Shown piece after piece: positions 10,801-23,700 of a stretch of 64,000 nt of DNA. The notes under the pieces are model-generated. The model was not told the DNA's origin and ran no database searches. It saw only the letters and a list, made by a program, of their open reading frames with translations. This stretch comes from Rhytidiadelphus loreus (lineage: Eukaryota; Streptophyta; Bryopsida; Hypnales; Hylocomiaceae), in the NCBI GenBank assembly GCA_947034895.1, contig OX344765.1, positions 47,993,001-48,057,000 on the forward strand. Direction: 5' to 3'. How positions within the stretch are numbered: position 1 is the stretch's first letter; the number at the start of each line of letters is the position of its first letter. The translations under genes were made by a program, and so were the position numbers.

Positions 10801-13800
10801 ATTGTTGCATGACACAAAAACCTGAGCACTTACTTCCGCAGTTGTGCCGATAGACGCTACATGGACATGCCCATCCCTTGCTCGTACATGTATCACACCA
10901 ATCGTATTCAAAGCCTCATCATTCCGCATAGCTCGATCTACTGCAGCCTTGAATCTCGGTTGCAGCACTCGGAGCGGCAGCGTATCCTCCGGGAACAATA
11001 CTATTCCTGCATGCGCCAGAACCAAATCCAGAAGATTTAGAATCCAAATGGAAAACTTACTTTGTGCGCTTTGTCTCCCCAGGTCTGGCAGGAACTGGCC
11101 CCTGGAAGTTTAACGTACATTCCTAGCAATAGAAATCGTTTTACTTGTGTCAAAAAAATATGAAATTAAAATGTGTCCAATTGCACTACGTATACTTTTC
11201 AGTACATGGTCGCGCACAAAAGAGAAAACTATTTGTTCCTGCAACGACAGCACAATAAAATGCAATTAATTGCGATTAAATTTGCGGCAAAACAGGATGT
11301 CCCTTACAGAGAATGACTTCTTAACATTACGAATACTGAAACTCACCCTCTAGGTAGAACATTGGCAGCGTAAGGAATGCACCACCATCGACAAAAGAGC
11401 GACTGCTGTGTACATCCTCAACATCTGTCATAACAAAATCAAAATTTCACTTCATGAATTGAAAATACGATAATCCTGTCATAGTTTCAGTAGAACTGTG
11501 TGCACCACGAAACAATTCGGAGCTCCCAACGTCAACGTTGAGAAGTTGATCAGAACTAGAACATATTACCCAACCGATACACACAGTAAATTCCTAAGAT
11601 CCGAAGAACTCAACCGGACAGAGAGAACCTCGAAATCCCGGGATTCCGCAAACACAATTCGAAGCCTCGCATCACTCGCAAAGGACCACATAGTATCACA
11701 GACCACCCCACAGTGCTTAGGTAATAAACAATCGCAATCCACACCTCTTTAAAAGTTCAAAATGCCATAGAAACCATGATCCAATGGAAAAATCAAGTCC
11801 ACATTAACACACAAGGGAGTATACCTCCTAAATAAGTGTGCATGGAAGCCAAGTTGGTATCGAAGGTAAATCCACCCACTTGACGAACGCCACTTGAAGC
11901 GAAACCATCTCCTCGCGCATTCGTGCTGAAACCAGCCACAAGCGAGATCAAAAGTAAGATCACAAACTTCACGAATTATTAACCTCGCTAGACTAGCCAG
12001 AGAATGACCACGCTGGAAGACTGCAGCAACCTTCACAAAAAACATGGTTCGAAAGCCCCCCTCCTTATGTTCACAGAGGTTGTCTCGATGTCGATCCCAA
12101 AAATGAGAAGTTTAATGAACTACGCCTGGAGGAGCAGATTGTCATATTCGTAACATCTTTACCAAAGTTTACTGCCACGTTTTGATAACAACCACTACAT
12201 ACTTGTCCGACTTCCTTGTGAAGGGCTACAAAGTAGGATTCTATTTCTTCTTGAAGAACCAAACGCTCATTTTTTACTTGAAAATTAAACACAATCAACT
12301 AGATCAATCATGAACATCACCAAATAATATTGAAGAGCAGAAATTCCAGTAAAATTAAAGTCACAAATCTAAACCCTCTGAGCTTGAAATACGGCATCCA
12401 CGGCATCGTAGACAGACAGAGGAGCATTGAGGAGAGCCCAGAAAATTAATATAAGCTATCCGTTGCGGAGATCTGCCCAGTCCGATCTACGTTGTAGACC
12501 ATCCAGGAGGTAAGGACTAGGTGTTCCTCACCCGCTTCTAGCACCTTCTGCGAAGAATGTGATGAAACGACCAGAATAACATACTCACTACCCCAACCGT
12601 GAAGCAAATGCACTACAGACTACTCATACCATAAGAAATTATAATAAAAAATCTTCTGAAAACGTTGCATAAACATTCCAGAACAGCAACCACACGCACT
12701 GAAGTTGTCCACTAATCCATTGGATCTTCACAGCAAAAATTAGAAGCATTGACTTGAAACATAACGTCCGTTAGCGCTAAGACAGTTCCCAACGCAGAGC
12801 ATTTGACTTGCAGCCCAGAAACAGAACTGTGTAGCGGCAACGGACCACAACGCAAAAAGTCCACGACCAGATAGGAAAAAGAGATAGTGAGCCGCTGCAC
12901 ATGACACTCAGATTGTAGACTAGCTCTATTCAATCACAATCTCTGGAATTTACATCCAGCTGCTGCTAATACTTACTCGACTTTCCGACTATGGTCTACA
13001 TCTTTTATTCCAAAACCTGCACACAATTGTTGAGCAACTTAACACCACTTTTCCATACACCTACACCTATTCTGACGTTCATCTACTCCTTGTTACGTTC
13101 AACCTCCCAAAACCCTACAACCTCCTGACGTGTCGACAGATCAAAATCTCACCTTCCTTTCATATATTCAACCAAGAATATTGCTAGCATAACCTCCACA
13201 AAACCTCCATTATTTCCTCTCCGACATGACACGATTCATTGAGCTAGACACCCTGCTGAAACACATGATCCCCCGATGGAACACAGACTGAGCTCAAGTT
13301 CCACAAATAGGAGAGCAGCTACATACAAAGAATTAGCAAACGCCGCAATTTCCTGCTAAATGACTGAGAAGATTCAAGATCGGGCCCTAAACAACCGCTC
13401 GCGATCAGGACTAGAATCAGCGAGATGCAGAATGAGATCTACATCGTTGAGCTGGTAACGAGGTACTGAACAACTGTTGTCTGCTAAAATGCATTCATTA
13501 ATGGTAAATCAAAGCTATCAAGGCTAGACGGTACACGAACTATGATCTACTGAATAACCGAACTGGCTCGAGGTCACAAACACAGTATATCTAGGATTGT
13601 AGCAGGCTCCTCCTAAAAAGGAATAGAATCGAACTATCTTCAGATACAAAGGAAAAACAAGTAGAGAGGATCTACAGTTTAAAACATCTGCAATTGACGA
13701 AGTTAACGATTCACAGCTCCAGGACGAAAATACAAGAGAGCAATCGGAACTCGGTTACAGACCCAGAAATCGAAGGCTAAAGAACAAATCCATGTGCAAT

Positions 13801-14235
13801 CATCGGTGAGTGGTAGAGGAGGGATGGTCGCGCACACTAACAGGCTTTTCTGAGACTTCCAGGTAGATTAGTCCCATACATATCATAAGCGGAGAGAAAC
13901 AGAAGTGCAACCATCAGAAATACGACGCAGATTCGATCACTATGAATACTGATAAGGGCGAACATGTTCAGGAAAGACACCAGTGCTCATACGCAGTACC
14001 GCAGAGAAACGGGAGAGTTTTTCGTAGTGATGGAATGATTAAAAAACCTTGAGTCATTCGAATTGTCCGCTTCAGAATCGTCCTCCTCCTCTTCTAATGG
14101 CTCCATGTCTAGTTCACGAATTCTTTGCATTTGCAGGAGCTCATTGCGCGCGCCTTCATTCACGTCATCGTCTTCCAAACCGCGAAGAACCAGGGCCAGA
14201 GAGTTGTCCACAACTCCAACATCTCCTTCGTCCAT
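7864..14235 (-). CDS. CRBN: Plant cereblon homologue (LON-like domain plus CULT domain), ten exons
   Basis: Exons in transcript order: 14235-14048, 11925-11825, 11424-11347, 11006-10834, 10623-10522, 10076-9853, 9470-9049, 8806-8601, 8309-8146, 7999-7864. All introns are GT-AG and all phases close, giving 597 residues and a TAG stop. The start is the ATG at 14235 in a good context (AGCATGG). The N-terminus is acidic. A LON-protease-like domain covers about residues 110-290 (GIVLFPEDTLPLRVLQPRF, TIGVIHVR, SIGTTAEI, INVVTKGRQRFRI). A low-complexity, acidic and glycine-rich stretch follows. The C-terminal CULT domain has zinc cysteines 494/497 (CQRC) and 561/564 (CAAC). Its three pocket tryptophans are W550 (SWFPG), W556 (YAW) and W570 (GWRF), with the same 6 and 14 residue spacing as human W380, W386 and W400. 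In animals cereblon is the substrate receptor of a CUL4-DDB1 ubiquitin ligase. A similar role in plants is an inference. Intron 1 is 2.1 kb. The first donor (GTTTTT) is weak. Confidence 0.93.
11926..14047 (-). other. Intron 1 of the cereblon gene
   Basis: A 2.1-kb intron between the acidic N-terminal exon and the exon encoding TFDTNLASMHTYLG. I saw no additional in-frame exon or recognisable transposon in it. Its short ORFs are not coding-like. Confidence 0.75.
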
Positions 14236-14540
14236 GCTGGTAATGCAAGAACTGCAATCTATTCCACTCTTGCCTCCCCGTCCGTCAACCGGTGGAGCTC
14301 CAAAACGTTTTCCAAAGCTCCAAATGTATCATTTCAGCTCGTACATTACAATTCTTTCCGTCCCGTCAATAGTACCACCGGTAGCTCCGAGCTCTTTCAG
14401 CAACTGAACTAGCTTCCAATAACTCAACGATGCCGTAACTTCATCAATACTTCAGCTGCCTCCGTCCGGTAATGCGACTACTAATCGCAGCCTATTCTCG
14501 AACACGACGTGGCACGGTCAATAACAAGAAATGTAGTGAA

Positions 14541-15310
14541 AGAGTCTATTAAAGACAAAGCACGTGCAACAACAAAATCCGCCTAAACACTCATCCTGTG
14601 TAGTGCACAATCACCCTCGCTCACAGCACTACAAGAACCAGTATGTTTCGATCTCCTCTTTCAACCCCTGCTCACTGCAACTCTGGGGCAAAATCCTCAA
14701 ACGAGGGGCTTCAATCCCCGCTCACAACAACCCTAGGGCAAAATCCTCGGACGAGGAGAACGCGGCAAAGTGCACGGTACACCAAGTGTAATTTGCCGTG
14801 AGCAGCGCACGTGACTTTGAACTCCGCGGTCAACACAAGTGCTGTACCGGGCGTTCTCCTGGGATCTTGCCCAACCTAGCTCCGCATTCCACTCCAGCAA
14901 CTCCTCGCTCCCGTGGCGAAACTTCCCCAATCCGATCACTGTCTCCCTCCCTCAATTCATCAATCACGCAGCGAACTCTCACTCAACCTCCCTCCCTCAG
15001 AATAAGGCTCCCATTCGGAGCGTATTCACGATCACGATGAGGCAAAGTCAAGGTGCGGAAATAGTCCATTAAAGACAAAAGCTCGCGCTACAACTGCACA
15101 CTCATCCGGTAAAGTTCAGACTCGCCCACGCTCATGCATTTTACGAGAACCAGTATTTTTCAGTCCCCTCCTCAATTCCCGCTCACTCCAACCTAGCTCC
15201 GCATGCAACTCTCACACAAGCTCCTCGCGCAGTTTTCCCGCTCCGGTCACAACCTCCCTCCCTCTCCTCCATTCAATTCATGCAATAAAATCTCACTCAA
15301 ACTCCCGAAG
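14541..15310. repeat. Local direct duplications in the cereblon 5' flank
   Basis: Two blocks beginning near 14,541 and 15,061 share ATTAAAGACAAA, then ACACTCATCC, then GAACCAGTAT and CGCTCACT segments. A second motif, CCAACCTAGCTCCGCAT, occurs at about 14,870 and 15,189, each time followed by CCTCCCTC-rich sequence. A shorter pair around 14,661-14,755 repeats a segment ending in GGGCAAAATCCTC. Together these show an upstream region built by duplication. Confidence 0.6.
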
Positions 15311-15838
15311 TCGAAGCTCAGTAAGAAACGACAATCCAACTCAACCTCGAATCAAAAAAGGATAAATCAACAAAGCCACAAAAATGTCACAATCCGAATT
15401 AAAAGTCACACAATACGAATTTCAAAGCCACGAAATGTCGTATTCCCAAACAATATTCCCCTTCCGTGCTCCCCTGCCCCTGGGCCCTACCAAGCTCTCC
15501 CCGAGTCCCCGGTGCATGTTACTCGCATCACAAACCATCACAACCACGCTCCACACGCCAAACAGAAACAATCAAACAAACAAACAATCAAACCGCGATA
15601 GCAAACCTCTCCTCCCCCTTTCTCCCGACTCATTCTCCCAGAGACGGCCCTTCCTAACACTTCCACATACTTCCACAACAACAACAAAAAAAAAAAGCCG
15701 ATTCCAATCAAATGTCAATATCAAGATAAAGCCAAATTAAACCACGATTACTCTCACAACCCGACGTTAACACCTGCAAAATCAGAATAAATTCCGAAAT
15801 GCGTTAGAGGAAATCGTGCTATCGAGAAAGACTACGGG

Positions 15839-15858
15839 GAGTTAGGGCGCCCTAACTC
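15839..15858. promoter_or_regulatory. Perfect 20-bp palindrome with telo-box-like arms
   Basis: The sequence GAGTTAGGGCGCCCTAACTC equals its own reverse complement. Its arms contain TTAGGG/CCCTAA, the core of plant telo-box promoter elements. It lies 19 bp from the (CT)n tract. Regulatory function is inferred from position and sequence only. Confidence 0.4.
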
Positions 15859-15876
15859 ACGCGCCTCGCTCCCAGG

Positions 15877-15895
15877 CTCTCTCTCTCTCTCTCTC
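15877..15895. repeat. (CT)n microsatellite, GA on the cereblon strand
   Basis: About nine CT units. GA/CT tracts are common near plant transcription starts and bind BBR/BPC factors. Here it may mark the cereblon core promoter. Confidence 0.6.
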
Positions 15896-16194
15896 CAGTA
15901 ACCTTCAGCCTTGCTTTGCTGTCCCTTACCTGAATTGTAGCAGCAAATGAAAGCTCCCGAGCATGTGAACAGACTGATGAGAGTGCCGTGTGTGAACCGA
16001 GCGGCACATGCATTTCACAATGGGAAGGAGAGAAGCTCCTCGACTGATATAAGTAGCTGCAACTGAATGTGTGTCGCTGCTGCAATTGTGTCTGAATTCA
16101 AGTGTCACAGTGACGCCTGAATTACTTTACAAAAGGACACGGGGGAGTTCCGCGATCAAAGAGCCGGAAAGTCATGAGATAATAAGTTAACAAA

Positions 16195-16211
16195 GGGGGG
16201 GGGGGGGGGGG
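16195..16211. repeat. Run of 17 guanines
   Basis: Seventeen consecutive G bases at the boundary between the GC-richer gene flank and AT-rich DNA. The length may vary or reflect assembly uncertainty. Confidence 0.9.
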
Positions 16212-16430
16212 CTTCAGGTCGCAGGGAGGGGACGAGGGGTGATGATTGCCGAAGACGCTCGCCATGAATGCTGCGGCCTCGCTTGAGCTCCCCGGAATTA
16301 GCATCGTTCCATTCCTGCTCGCCTATTGGCAGGTCGAGGGCCGCTCCGACACCGAAGGTCGGTTCTTACGACAGTCAATTATGAGTGTTTGGGGAGTTGG
16401 GATTGCGGACTTTAGTGTTTTTATTTGATT

Positions 16431-19400
16431 TTTCCCAATTTTGTAATGGAGGGGAATTGGGGACAATGATGGGGGAGAACTAACGGTTGGTGTATTGTGA
16501 AATGATGAAAATGAAAAAAAATATCAGGTTGGCTTTGAAAACTATATGATATAATTGACAAAAAATTCAAAAAATAATAATCACAAGGCAAAAAAGGCCT
16601 GTTGTGGACTATTTGTTTGTCCTTTGCAAGCAATTGGGAATGGGCACAATCATGTATTTTATCTAAGTGAGCTCTCTTGAATAATTGAGATTTGGGTTGG
16701 AATGGAATGGTTAGAGGCAAAAAAAAAGCTATGAGTGATAGTAATATAGTGAATTAGTGATTATAATAGGTACCTCTATCACAACTGTTATTGAGTATAA
16801 AGTCAATGAATTTTGAGTTGGGATGAAACACCATGATTAGTGACATTTGGACTTTGAATCTTATACCTAAACACCACAAAAAGAGAAATATTGGCTAACA
16901 ATCCAAAAATTTGACAAATCATTACATTGGTGTTCCATTGCTCTTCACACTATTAGCAATGACCTACTAGAAGTTTTGAACCTTAGATTGGATACAATTT
17001 AGTAATTTTCACTAGCATGGTTTCATTTGTTAACGCACTCCCTTCAAAATGTCATAAACAAAATACTCCCCTATGATAAAATTCCAAATTTCTTGAAAGG
17101 TTTTGAAGGGACATCACTAGAGCGCTTATGATGCTCAAAAGTCCTTGCAATTATGATGCTCAAATTTTTTGAAGGGACAGTCATTAGATGAAATTGGGGG
17201 GGCTGGAGGGCCGTTTCGGGCTTGTTCCCAGCTCCGTTCCCCAATCTTCTCAAACTCTAGTGTCAGACTTTTTTATTTGAAAAAAAAATCCTTAAAATGA
17301 GAAACAAAGTTTTATTTTTTATTTTTTATTTTTATTTTTTCGAAAAAACTGACCTGGCAATCTCTTGACCAGGTCAGTGCAAGCAAGGTTTAGCAGGGTT
17401 CAGGTGGTTTTAGAGTTGGAAACTCACAGTCCTCCCCAATAGCCAAAACACACGTAATGACTAGAGTATCATAACTACTTTGGAATTTTTAACATCAACC
17501 ATACAATTATAACTTTCTAGTAGTAGCCCTTCAAATTGATGGCTTCAATTGTAGCGCATCAATTGAAACTTATAGTTGTCAAGACTACAAAAAGATTCAA
17601 CTTGCAAAAAATATGGGCAAAAATAGTTTCTACCTATAAATCATCCTTGGAATTAACTATTTAAACAATTAGGACTTCAATACAAAAATTATATCACCTG
17701 AACAAATTCCAACCTAAAATGTTCTCATTGGAATTATATATATTTTCTTTTTCATTTTCTTGTGACTAGAGATTCATAACAAATTACCAAGTTTTCAATA
17801 CAATAATCGTACTCTAAATCAATCAAATATCAAATAATGTCCAATGTATTCATGATACATTAATAAAAATAGAAATCTATGTATTCTTTCACATGAGATA
17901 CAACATACAAGTGTGTAAATAATGAAGAATCACATAAAAATAATTGCATCCAAAAGGATGCAAGTAAGTACTTTAACAAGGAGTTTATTACTAAATTGTC
18001 TTAGATTTTGTTGGCTCTTATCGACAATTGAAAAAGAATCATTGATTATCTTAGTATGAATTTTTGGACATTGTATCCATAAAGTATAAAAAAATTCAAA
18101 ATCTTCAATATAGATGTACTCCAAATAAACCCTAGGTTCTCATGTTTTGATATTCAAGCCAATTGCGGTTTACATACATATCCATGCAAGGACAACCTAA
18201 CCTAATTCAATAGTTGTAAAGATTGCCTTTGCAAATGAATGTCCAAAAAGTATTGTATCTTGCCATCAAGGTCAACATTTCATACCAAAAATTAAATTAA
18301 AGTTGAAAATACAAATTTGACAAATGCTTAGAAGAATATTCCTTCGAAACTTTGTGTTTTCTCCATCTATTTTAAAAAAAAAAGTGATTTTCCTAAAATT
18401 CCGGCATCTATGTTTAGACTTACCTTTCGCTAGCCCCTAGCATGCAGTTGAAGGTAAGTGAGCCCACTCTGGACAAAATTCCAATGGTGGTGTACATTCA
18501 AAATCTGAAATCTATTAATTGCATGGAACATACAAGATGACAAGAAATTACCATTCAATCATGTTACTGTGCTTCAATTCTGTCCTGACTGATTATTATT
18601 CCCCAAAATCTTCCCTGATTCATTATTATCATTCTAAAAAGAAGAAGAAAAATCCGAAAAAGTGTATTTCAATGCTATTGCAGTGAACAATATATAACAT
18701 GCAGATTATTATTAAGTTAAGTTACTACTTCTTTTTCAGAAAATTCTTGAATGCAAGCAGACTAATTTTTGTTTTTGCCTGAGATGCTGACAACCCACAA
18801 ATACCGGTTTCATTATAACTATGCGCATCTCAGTGTTTTAGGAAGAAAAAACAACATGAACTGATATGATTACCAGGTTCATTAATGTCCTAAATTAGAG
18901 TTTTTGTTCGTAAAGGAAATACAACTTGCTTATACAGTATGAAAATAATGTCAACATATTATATTTTAATGATTTTATCTAAATATAGTACACTTTTGTA
19001 TTAGTGTGAGTAACAAATTTACAAAACTGCCAAATTAATGGGAGTTAATATTAAGACTACTAAGTTTATTTGAGAATGGAAAGGTGTACTTTTCATACTC
19101 CTACTTAAACCATATTTACTAATGTTCAATTTCTCCAATTATGAACTTTAGGATTCTTAACCCCTACAGCCCAGAGGCATATTTTGGGCAGAAATTGTGA
19201 AAAACTGCCACTTTTTAGGGTAGTGATAAAAAATGAAAAGAAAGTTGATTTTTTCAAAATTCAACTGTACAGATTTTTACTAGACTACTATGGGAACATG
19301 TGAAAAAAAAATTAGAAACTTTGAACACACGGATTGAAAGATTATAACGTTTGAAGTTAGAAAAGAAAAGAAAAATTCAACCTTGCTCGACAAGATTAGC

Positions 19401-19800
19401 AGCCTTTAACTCCTCCTAGAGTGAGATTTTTACACTACATGCACTTATTTATTTTTACATTTGCATCTTGTATCATGTAAGTTACAAACTTGCCAAATTT
19501 CATAAGCAAGGGAGGAGTTTTGCAAAAGTTGCTTAAAGCTATCAAAAAAATTATGGGTAGTATGACTTTTGATTTGGGCACTCAATCAAAAAGAAAAAAA
19601 TTAAATTCCCACTAAGGGGATACATGTTCACAACTTGTATCAAAATTTCGTAAACATCTAACCAAAATTAACTTCATAGGAACCTACACGAATTTTCAAT
19701 TGTTTATTCAACGTACAATTGTCCTTCAAGAGGTTAAAGCAACCTTAATATATTCAACTTGAGAAAATCACTCGACATTCAACATAATGGATGAGAATTT
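16431..19800. other. AT-rich intergenic DNA, no gene seen
   Basis: Short ORFs only. A TTAACCCCTACAGCCCA motif near 19,157 resembles an R1 terminus, and the sequence after it may be a decayed relative. Nothing else supportable. Confidence 0.5.
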
Positions 19801-19802
19801 TT

Positions 19803-20747
19803 TTAATCCCTAAATGCCCAAACTCTATTTTTTGTGGCAACATAGCAATTTTGGGCAACTCACTACAATTGAAATTTTTATTTTTTTATTTGAAATTTTC
19901 ACACAACATGTGAATGAGTTTTTTCTTTAAGGCCCGACAATTTTCATAATTTTTTACTACATGGTTTAAAAGTTATTGTATGATATGTATTTTTTAGCAT
20001 TTGATAGGTAGCTTGGACAACTCAAAAAATTCTTAAAAAGTCACTTTTTTAAGAAATAAAAATTTGAAATTGCTTCTCTAGAATTATATGTACATGGAAA
20101 GTTGTGAATCGTTCCATTTTGATTAATGAGATGAAAGTTATTAGGGTTTTTAGTTTGCGGGTAGTTATGAATTTCTACTCTAAAATAAAATTGAAAGTTC
20201 TTTATTTAATTCATTAATTCAATTTTCAATATCTTTGAAAAAAACTAAATCATAGGATGTAGATTGTTTGTTACAACATTACAACCACTAAGATTGGCAT
20301 TTTTGAAGTCCATAACAAAATTTTCAACAATCTAGTAAATTGAATCATTCCCTACTTCTTTGTACTTACTATTTTTTTCTTATATGTTGTACAATTCCAA
20401 ATGATGTGAAAATTTTCAAGTATGTAGCCAACTTGACTTGAAGAATGAATCCAAAGAAGTACTACCATTTTGGACATTTTTCATACAAATGTAACCTTGT
20501 GAAGTGCAATTGCTCATTTTTTTGCAAGTCCCTCCCCTCCAATCTTTGTCACTTCAAATGCTAATATCTTGCAATCTACACGGTGAAATTTTTTGAAACC
20601 TTTTCCATGTCTTTTCAAACTAGCATACTACTATAGTTGCATGTGTCTAAAATGTGTGTTTTCCTAAAATTTTATACTTGTACTAAAAATGGCAATTTTG
20701 GAGCATTTTGGGTGAAAATATGGTCAAAAGCATTGAGGGATTAGTAC
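19803..20747 (-). mobile_element. R1 repeat copy, near full length, inverted
   Basis: Starts with AATCCCTAAATGCCCAAAC and a GGCAACATAGCAATTTTGGG segment, and ends with a TTTTGGGTGAAAATATGGTC segment and a terminus related to the other copies. The order is the reverse complement of the copy at 39.59-40.53 kb. About 940 bp with no ORF: a non-autonomous element with short terminal inverted repeats. Confidence 0.6.
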
Positions 20748-23700
20748 ACAGTATAATTTACAATGAGTTTCAAGTCAACACTTTGCATTAAAGAAAGTGT
20801 AACAATCCCATCTTGTCACCATCTTGTACTTTATTACACTTATTATGATTCTAGAAAGGTGTTTTCTTGGGTAATTTGTTATTGGCTCACAAATTATTTA
20901 CTAATCATATATGAAAAATTTGATTGGATCCCATTGTATTTAAATTAGAAATAATATTTTTTAAATATAAAAGGTAGAAACCTAGATTGAGAATGCTTTA
21001 TGGGTACTTTCACACTGAGGGTCAAGATGAGTTGAGTTAGAGCATCGTTATTCCTAATAGTACATTGGCCCTCCAATTGTATTTCTAACTTTTGAATGGT
21101 ATATAAATAGAACTTGAAATTTGTATCATTGAAAGGGCATCCCAAAGAACTTTGAGAAGGTACAAGAAAATTCAAACTTAGACATTAGAGAATCACTTCA
21201 AAAGCAAGGTAAGTAAAAAATTATAGAGGTCTTAGCAAATCACGTTTACCAAAGCAAAATTTGGTCATTGACACTCCAAATATGGAGTGTCAATGTAGAA
21301 CTGAAGTGTGTGGCAATTGTAGTAGATACTTCAAACTTGATTTGAACCATTTTAGAATCGAGTCCACACTCACAATAAATGAAGTTAGTATGCTCTAAAA
21401 GTGTCCCTCTCCTTCAAATCACCCCTATTTTAAGCTGGAGAATGGAGATTAAGCGATCCTTAGATGAACCACTTTAGCAATTGAATGCATCCAAGGAAAA
21501 TTGTTTCTCTATTTGTAAGAGACAATAATTGTCTTTTAATTTCCACACATCTCTTTACAAGTTACAAGTGAATGAGTTTTGGGAGACCTATGGTCACAAA
21601 CAGGTGCTTATGCTCCAAATCTTTGAAAATTTACAAGTATTTCAAAAATGTTTGAAAAAAAATACAAAACCACTTGTGTTAGATTCCACATCTATTTTTC
21701 TTTCTCTAAAAAATGATCTAAAAATAATTCTATCCATGAAAGCCTATGAAAAAGGTGGACCAGCCCTCACTCCCCTTAGATGGTTGCTTTTAGAGCATAC
21801 TAAGGGAGAATCACCCATAACTGACTGAATAAGCAATTATAGATATGATCTGGAGTAGTGCAAGGCAAAGCAAATATTTCGGAGGTGGAAGGACAAAAAT
21901 GACGGGGATTGCACAAACTTTGGTAATTTTATCACTTGAATTGTAATTACTATGAATTTTGAAAGGCAAAAAATGCTCCAAACCCACTGCCAATCTCTAG
22001 ACTCTATCACTCAAAAACTATAGTCTTACTAAATGCTTTCTACTTCGTTACTCGCTACTTTGGGCCATGTGCCATGAATCTATTAGTCCCAATTTCAAAA
22101 GGAAGAAAAAAAACCATTCTAGCTATGGTTGGAAATAAGTCAGTCTATAGGTTGGTTATTGGGTCCTGATCAAGAATGGGTGGCTTCCCCTTACCTTAAC
22201 CTGGAGTCTTGGCTTGACGTAAGTGTGCCAGAGTAATGGTTTGTCGTACCAAGAAGAGTGTGGTAGTTGCAGTGTGACTGCTACAGTCGACACTTTGAAC
22301 TTGATTTGAACCATTTTAGAACCCTGTCCATTTTACCACCCTCACACTACAGTAGCCACCTTACTTAGAGCAATGTGCAGGATTCTTCTTTTTTTCCCCT
22401 CTTTTTTTTTTTTCCAATACAAATGAAAGCTTTATTTAAGCTTATTTATTTACGCTTCACTCACTCGCTCACTCCCGGCCTGCCTGGCCTTGACGGAGTG
22501 CCAGAGAATGGTTTGCTGTACCTCACTCACCAGGAAGAGTGTGGCAGTTGCAATGACTGCTACAGTGGCCACATGACGGACACCTCCAACTTGATTGCGT
22601 CTGTCTGTCTGTTGTGTGCACAGCACAGCACAGCCGGGTGCACTAACTTAACTTTACGTACAAGGAAGGGAAGGGAAGCCGGGGACTTTCCAGAAACCCA
22701 CTGACGGACTTTGCCCATTTACTCAATGGAGGAGTACCCCATGCTGACGGAAGAGTGAGACTTCATCCAAAATCAGACGGTCAAAACCAAAGTCACAAGC
22801 TATGGCTTTCATATCATTTGGTACCAAAATAAATAAATGAAAAAATTGAAAAAATAAAAAAGTTACAATGGCCGGGTGATATTTGTATACAGCTAACCAG
22901 AATTTGAAAACCAGTACTGTACTGGAATTCTCAATGGTGGGCTTCACACATGGCTTACGTAGCAATCCTCGAGTCTCATTATTCACTACATGTTTTTTCA
23001 GCCCATTGAGAGATTGTGAGTTCCTAGACGTTCCCGGACTGTGGGAACGTTGCAAAACTAGCAGTCCGATGTGGCCGAGAGACTGCTATGCCAGACTGCA
23101 TAAAAAAATAAATTAAATATTTTAGTTTATTTAATATTTTAATTATTATCATTATTAAATAACATGATTGTCCAGCCATAGTCCCCAGCATGAGGAACCA
23201 TGGTCAGACAGTCTCTTGGAGGCCTCATATAACATCTAATGATTGATGTTGTCTACCAACTTTAAGATGTGTTGATGTGGTCTTCTCACGTGGTAATAGT
23301 TTCTGAATTGTTTTTGTCTTCAATCCTCCATCAACAAATTGTTCGTACATGACGAGGTTTGTTGGTTGAATTAGTAGTTAAATAGATATATAGCTTTCTT
23401 GGCACTCTAATTGGTTCCAACTTTCTTCCATTTGTGGCTTCTCATTGGGGGTTTTGTGGAATTTGAGCTATTGGTGCACAAAACTTCAACAAGACCCATA
23501 GGATAAATAAGTGATTATTCTGTCTCACTCTATTTATATTGGGCAACAGTGTCATTTCGCACCAAATATCGTCGTGATAGAATGTCCAAAAGTAGAAGGG
23601 TGGTGTCAGAAAGAGGTGTGCTATTATGTGAGCAGGGGTTTACGAGTTCATGAGCCTAAAAGACAATACACATATGTTATAGAAACCTTCTATGATCATA

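Larger units (their letters stand above)
14236..16430. promoter_or_regulatory. Strand-skewed 5' flank of the cereblon gene, probable leader and promoter
   Basis: From about 14,250 to 15,770 the plus strand is rich in C and A and poor in G, so the cereblon sense strand is G-rich. Such skew often lies just downstream of a transcription start, so the leader may be long or may contain another intron. At 15,839-15,858 there is a perfect 20-bp palindrome with TTAGGG/CCCTAA arms. A (CT)n run lies at about 15,877-15,895 (GA on the gene strand) and a run of 17 G at 16,195-16,211. Beyond 16,430 the sequence turns AT-rich. No protein-coding exon is evident. The start site cannot be fixed from sequence alone. 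Confidence 0.45.

Noticed and set aside
12071..12933. Minus-strand ORFs inside cereblon intron 1
   Set aside because: The phases of exons 1 and 2 already close without them and they have no homology-like motifs.
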